Assembly (NCBI GenBank): GCA_028696285.1
Contig: JAQVHJ010000070.1
Location: 1 to 9,091, forward strand
Direction of reading: 5' to 3'
From: a bacterium
GTDB lineage: Bacteria > AUK180 > JAQVHJ01
Length of the DNA: 9,091 nt
Below are positions 5,472-9,091 of this stretch, piece after piece. The notes beneath the pieces are model-generated. The model searched no databases. It saw only the letters and a list, made by a program, of their open reading frames with translations, and was not told the DNA's origin. Every line of letters starts with the position of its first letter. Positions within the stretch are counted from its first letter, which is position 1. The position numbers and the translations under genes were made by a program.

Positions 5472-7234
5472 GATATTTATATATTTATTTTGTATCTTTT
5501 ATAATTACTGAGATATTGAGTTATCTCATTACACGCCTGCACTGGGGTGAGAGTTTTAAGGATTCAACCTTTTTTAGAAAGGAGCAGGTCCTTCTGATCG
5601 GAGGAACTATTCATTTCTTTTCAATTTTAATCTCTGCCATGGCAGCGGTATATATTTTTAAATTTGAACTTGATTATATTTTCATTTTTATTCTATCCGC
5701 CGGTTTCTTTATAATGTTGATAGGGTTGTTTGAAGACCTGAAAAAAATAGATAAATTCAAACGTTATTTTCTTGAATTTTTAGTATTTATAATTATCATC
5801 CTTCTCGACATAAAGATCAAGTTCTTAGTACTACCCGGAGGGAAGCTGATTTTTTTAAAACCGTTTTATTCCTTCATCGTTACTTTGATCTGGTTCTTTT
5901 TCATTACAAATTTCCTTTCGTGGTTTTATGAACTGGAAGGCTTTATCTCAGGGGCTGTCTCCATCTCCTTGATTGGAATACTCCTTTTAATGAAGCTTCA
6001 GGGAAATATTAATCAGCCGGTAATTTTAATGAATGTAATAGTTCTTGGAACACTTCTGAGTATTTTCAGAAATGAATTTTTTCCTGCAAAGATTTTAACA
6101 GGACGTTCGGGGAGTATATTTCTCGGTTTTCTTCTGGGGATTCTAAGTCTTCTCGGTTATACGAAGCTTTCGACAATGTTCCTTGTCTTCTTTCCGATAG
6201 TTTTAATTTTTATTTTCATATTTATTTTTATTGTCATAATAATTATCTCCTATATTAAAGGAACTTTAGTAACAGGATTGGATTCGCTTGTATTTCATGG
6301 AAGCTTGAAAATAAATTATGTTCTCGCCTTTATTTTCTTTTTATATTTTTTAACCGTTTCCACGTACCTCATACTCTGGTATTATAAAATTTCTATTCAA
6401 TTTATTCTTCTGTCAATGCTTCTGGAGGTATTGGTATTTACATTAATTGCATTCTTTATCTTACGCAAGAAGAAGAAAAAGCTGTATATGTATCCACCGG
6501 ATGTATCGATATTAAATGTTAAGATTAATAATGTTGATTATAATGAAACGCTTGATCAAGTAATAAAGACGATTGATGAAGGTAGAAGAGGTTATATAAT
6601 AACAGCAAATTCATTAATGGTAATGAATGGGATAAATAATATCTTGTTTAAAAGGATCTTGAACGATGCATCAATTGTAACGCCTGATGGAATCGGATTG
6701 ATCTGGGCTTCTAATTTCCTCGGCACTCCTTTAAAGACAAGAGTAACCGGGATTGATCTTACAAGAAGACTTCTAAGGCTTGCAGCGCTGAAGGGGTATT
6801 CTGTATATTTACTCGGAGGGAGTCCGGGAATAACAATAAAAGTAAAAATGGATTTAGAAGAAGGCTACCCGGGAATAAAGATTGCAGGAGTAAGTCATGG
6901 ATATTTTTCTAAGAGAGAAGAGGTACTGCTTATTGAAGAGATCAGAAGAGCGCAGCCTGATTTAATTTTTGTCGGCTTCGGCAGCCCTAACCAGGAAAAG
7001 TGGATTAACAGGAATTTTCATGCCTTTGATAAAGGCATATTAATAGGGGTTGGCGGGAGTTTTGATGTTCTCTCCGGGCAAATAAAGCGTGCCCCGAATT
7101 TTTTGCAGAGAGTAGGTTTGGAATGGTTCTTCAGGTTATTAAAGGAGCCCTATCGCTGGAAAAGAATGCTTGCTCTCCCCAAATTTATATGGTACATCTT
7201 CATTCAAAGAATGCTCAATGATGCTGAAGAGTAA
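5468..7234 (+). CDS. Fusion of degenerate MraY/WecA-like membrane domain and WecG/TagA (GT26) glycosyltransferase
   Basis: This 588-aa protein joins two steps of lipid-linked glycan assembly. Residues 1-332 have 10-11 membrane segments and align by motif with polyprenyl-phosphate sugar-1-phosphate transferases: a GGT loop at 45-47, GLFEDLKKI at 86-94, NFLSWFYELEGFISG at 148-162, and PAKILTGRSGS at 206-216. Key acidic residues are lost: the DD pair is ED, NxxNxxDGxDG has become NxxSxxYExEG, and the GD of the GDxGS motif is GR213. The usual C-terminal histidine motif is missing. After a KKKKK stretch (334-338), residues about 345-575 are a complete GT26 enzyme: ITANSLM (378-384), TPDGIGL with Asp407, VYLLGG, GFGSPNQEKW (503-512), GVGGSFDVLSG, RAPNFLQRVGLEW and KEPYRWKRM (559-567). 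GT26 enzymes (WecG, TagA) add a ManNAc-type sugar to an undecaprenyl-PP-linked acceptor. The start overlaps the upstream stop. The membrane half may anchor the enzyme or bind its lipid acceptor. Confidence 0.9.
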   Translation: MRYLYIYFVSFIITEILSYLITRLHWGESFKDSTFFRKEQVLLIGGTIHFFSILISAMAAVYIFKFELDYIFIFILSAGFFIMLIGLFEDLKKIDKFKRYFLEFLVFIIIILLDIKIKFLVLPGGKLIFLKPFYSFIVTLIWFFFITNFLSWFYELEGFISGAVSISLIGILLLMKLQGNINQPVILMNVIVLGTLLSIFRNEFFPAKILTGRSGSIFLGFLLGILSLLGYTKLSTMFLVFFPIVLIFIFIFIFIVIIIISYIKGTLVTGLDSLVFHGSLKINYVLAFIFFLYFLTVSTYLILWYYKISIQFILLSMLLEVLVFTLIAFFILRKKKKKLYMYPPDVSILNVKINNVDYNETLDQVIKTIDEGRRGYIITANSLMVMNGINNILFKRILNDASIVTPDGIGLIWASNFLGTPLKTRVTGIDLTRRLLRLAALKGYSVYLLGGSPGITIKVKMDLEEGYPGIKIAGVSHGYFSKREEVLLIEEIRRAQPDLIFVGFGSPNQEKWINRNFHAFDKGILIGVGGSFDVLSGQIKRAPNFLQRVGLEWFFRLLKEPYRWKRMLALPKFIWYIFIQRMLNDAEE

Positions 7235-7237
7235 TTA

Positions 7238-7355
7238 GTGCCGGACACAAAAATACAACTCGGATATTAAAACAACAGTTATAATTTAAGTTAGAAAGGA
7301 AACTTGATATTAAATTTAATAATTTTATTGCAGGTTGTATTTTTGTGTCCAGCAC
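7238..7355. repeat. 118-bp element with 22-bp terminal inverted repeats between convergent genes
   Basis: The left arm (7238-7259) and right arm (7334-7355) are inverted copies matching at 21 of 22 positions. Both begin GTGCYGGACAC, run through A5 and end ATACAAC. The 74-bp A/T-rich interior is non-coding and holds a perfect 14-bp palindrome (7308-7321), two direct copies of GATATTAAA (7263-7271 and 7306-7314) and a short AAGTT/AACTT stem. The element starts 3 nt after the plus-strand stop and abuts the minus-strand stop. TA dinucleotides lie at 7236-7237 and 7357-7358, compatible with a TA target duplication if one C is allowed. The best readings are a MITE-like or REP-like mobile repeat, or a bidirectional terminator region derived from one; in transcripts of either strand the arms can pair. 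Confidence 0.6.
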
Positions 7356-9091
7356 CTATTTTACAACAGCAATCTTAATAGTTCTTTCGCAGTTTTTAGC
7401 TTTGAGATAAGCGATATAAACACCGCTTGGGATACTGGTTCCATTCGGCCTTTTAATGTCCCAGACAATTTGTGAATCATCATCAAAGTCAGAAAGAGTT
7501 TCAACTAATGTTCCCGCACAATCATAAATTTTTATGATTGTAGAATGGGGGAGATCTTTAAATAATATCGGTTCTCCATGAGAAGGATTAGGATAATATT
7601 TCATCTGATCAAAGTTTGGATATGCTACCAGTAAAGCATTCTTCAATGTATATGACTGGAAATCATTATTTGTAACCTTACAATCGTAATAACCCGGTTC
7701 CCTATTGAGGAAATTAACTTCACAGATAAGGTCTGATTCATATTCTGTTGTTGCATAAATATAATGAGAATCAGGGGTAACAGCAGCAAAGCCTGATTTC
7801 ATAAATTTAACTTCACACCCCATCCTGAAATAGAATCCGTGAACTTTTACTTGAAGCCCGTCTTCCGGTTGAACAACATTCGGATTGACATGAGTTATTA
7901 ACGGAGCATTGATTAAAATCTCAAAGGCTTTTTCTTTTACTGCAGCAGCTGAATAAGGATTCTGAACAGATAAATTCCATTTTCCTATTTCTTTATTTTT
8001 AATATTGAATTTGCATGTCAAGGTAGTTGAGTTAACTCGAACCAGGTCCTGTGCAGGAATTGGAGATTCCCCTGATTTCGTTAAAGAGACCAGTATACCT
8101 TGTGTAAAATAATTACCTGTTATGGTAATCTCTTCAGTGGTACCCGAGACAAATCCTGTTGACGGATAAATGGAAAAGATTTCTGCCGATCTATTTGTAA
8201 CTAAAAATCCGTTTGATAAAACAGAATAAGCAGCGTCCGGATTTGTTACGACAAGATCCCAATAACCTGCAGTTTTATCAGTTAAATCAAAATCGCAGGA
8301 AATTGTATTTGAATCGCTGACCGAAACATTGGTTCCATTAATTACAGATTGCCCGGTTTTCTGGAGTTTTACTGTTGCACCCGTGTTAAAAGCTGTTCCG
8401 GTAATGGGATTTATTGTTACAGTTCCCGTATTAATATATGTGTTAGGGCTTACGGTTTTTACCGATAACGAATCTGCATCTACTCCGAAATGATTTAAAC
8501 CCGGATCACCGTAAAGGTTATATTCATAAATATCTGCATAGCAGTCGATTGTAGTGGCATCAAGATATTTCGTATTATAAAAAGCTTCTCCTACTTTCTG
8601 GCTGCTTTTTAATAAACGATAGTAGAAACCATATTCAACGGCAGGATCTCCTGAATAATTATCTCCATATGAAACTCGACTACAGCCTAAGAAACCAACA
8701 CAGCATTTTTCAAGTAAATTCTTTCCTAAATTATCAGATTCAGATTCTGAATTAAGACAAGATCCGGAGAAAATTATCATATCAGAACATCCGGTGTAGT
8801 TGTAAACATTATGAATAATCCAGTATTGTCCAATTTCACCATTATTTGTTTCTGGAATATCATCCCCATCATCAAAATCCCATACAGTTCTGACAGAACC
8901 GACATCTGCACCATGGGCAAACCATGCGATTGTTGAAAAATTCCCTGTCTTCCACCTGTTCAATAAGTTCGTAGCAGTAATTGTCTCATCACTTGTAATA
9001 GAATAATAGCCCGGAGTCGGAGTTAAACCATCTTCTTCATACATTCTCCATCCTATTCCCCCGGCTGGAATAACACCATCTGTACGCATTT
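7356..9091 (-). CDS. Gingipain-like C25 protease with IPT/TIG repeats and Por-like C-terminal domain (5' end cut off)
   Basis: This is the C-terminal 577 residues, read from a Met codon at 9089 that is probably internal; the frame is open to the right edge. No signal peptide, prodomain or first half of the catalytic domain is seen. Residues 1-200 match the end of the C25 cysteine protease fold: WFAHG with candidate catalytic His59, IIFSGSCLN with candidate Cys111, then CVGFLGCSRVSYGD, GEAFYNTKYL and NLYGDPGL (191-198). Three IPT/TIG-like beta repeats follow at about 207-298, 302-392 and 396-489. Each starts with xxxxPN/PS and ends with a GYWDLVVTNP-like strand (GKWNLSVQNP, GYYDCKVTNN). Residues about 494-577 (YYPNPSHGE, IKIYDCAGTLVETL, SGVYIAYLKA) match the C-terminal sorting or FlgD-like domain used by type IX secretion substrates, so it is probably surface-exposed. 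It is unusually cysteine-rich for an exported protein. It converges on the glycosyltransferase operon. Confidence 0.82.
   Translation of the reverse strand, partial: MRTDGVIPAGGIGWRMYEEDGLTPTPGYYSITSDETITATNLLNRWKTGNFSTIAWFAHGADVGSVRTVWDFDDGDDIPETNNGEIGQYWIIHNVYNYTGCSDMIIFSGSCLNSESESDNLGKNLLEKCCVGFLGCSRVSYGDNYSGDPAVEYGFYYRLLKSSQKVGEAFYNTKYLDATTIDCYADIYEYNLYGDPGLNHFGVDADSLSVKTVSPNTYINTGTVTINPITGTAFNTGATVKLQKTGQSVINGTNVSVSDSNTISCDFDLTDKTAGYWDLVVTNPDAAYSVLSNGFLVTNRSAEIFSIYPSTGFVSGTTEEITITGNYFTQGILVSLTKSGESPIPAQDLVRVNSTTLTCKFNIKNKEIGKWNLSVQNPYSAAAVKEKAFEILINAPLITHVNPNVVQPEDGLQVKVHGFYFRMGCEVKFMKSGFAAVTPDSHYIYATTEYESDLICEVNFLNREPGYYDCKVTNNDFQSYTLKNALLVAYPNFDQMKYYPNPSHGEPILFKDLPHSTIIKIYDCAGTLVETLSDFDDDSQIVWDIKRPNGTSIPSGVYIAYLKAKNCERTIKIAVVK

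Noticed and set aside
6187..6262. Possible frameshift or low-complexity artefact in the T/A-rich stretch of the membrane domain
   Set aside because: The stretch encodes a run of Ile/Phe/Val that fits a membrane helix, and the frame stays open into the intact GT26 domain.
7260..7333. A CRISPR-like array or small RNA gene inside the inverted-repeat element
   Set aside because: Only two short direct repeats with no regular spacing, and no promoter or structured RNA core that I can identify.

Overview
The window is AT-rich throughout and looks like the chromosome of an uncultured, Gram-negative-type bacterium. The clues are a diaminopimelate epimerase (meso-DAP pathway), a gingipain-like C25 protease ending in a Por/FlgD-like C-terminal domain, and a PocR-GAF-HD-GYP signalling protein. 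The mix of a 'YPNP...SGVY' C-terminal domain with clear Shine-Dalgarno sites and sigma70-like promoters argues against a typical Bacteroidota genome. A candidate phylum with Por-like sorting domains (for example Cloacimonadota-, Firestonebacteria- or Omnitrophota-like lineages) fits better, but this is inference; no rRNA or other marker is present.

Layout. (1) 1-1024, minus strand: a two-gene unit of a TrmH-family RNA methyltransferase followed, with a 16-nt overlap, by dapF, which runs off the left edge. (2) 1025-1218: a compact divergent promoter region with two outward-facing extended -10 promoters and two short perfect inverted repeats. (3) 1219-2247, plus strand: a secreted TPR protein with a C-terminal NTF2-like domain. 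(4) 2248-2456: a short gap with small repeats and an extended -10 promoter. (5) 2457-7234, plus strand: a tight three-gene operon encoding a site-2 protease with a CBS-like tail, a PocR-GAF-HD-GYP protein whose HD-GYP domain has lost metal ligands, and a fusion of a degenerate MraY/WecA-type membrane domain to an intact WecG/TagA (GT26) glycosyltransferase. (6) 7238-7355: a 118-bp element bounded by 22-bp near-perfect inverted repeats that fills the gap between the two convergent genes. (7) 7356 to the right edge, minus strand: the C-terminal part of a C25-family protease with three IPT/TIG-like repeats and a Por-like sorting domain.

The most interesting unit is the 2457-7234 operon. It joins an intramembrane protease, a putative c-di-GMP or metabolite sensor that appears to be a pseudo-phosphodiesterase, and a cell-surface glycan enzyme whose lipid-phosphate transferase half appears to be a pseudoenzyme. 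The reading that this is a membrane-linked, signal-gated glycan assembly module is inference; the motif losses are seen directly in the sequence.

The window also repeats one promoter design three times: a TTG-type -35, a spacer of exactly 17 bp, a TGn extended -10, and a leader of only about 16-20 nt.
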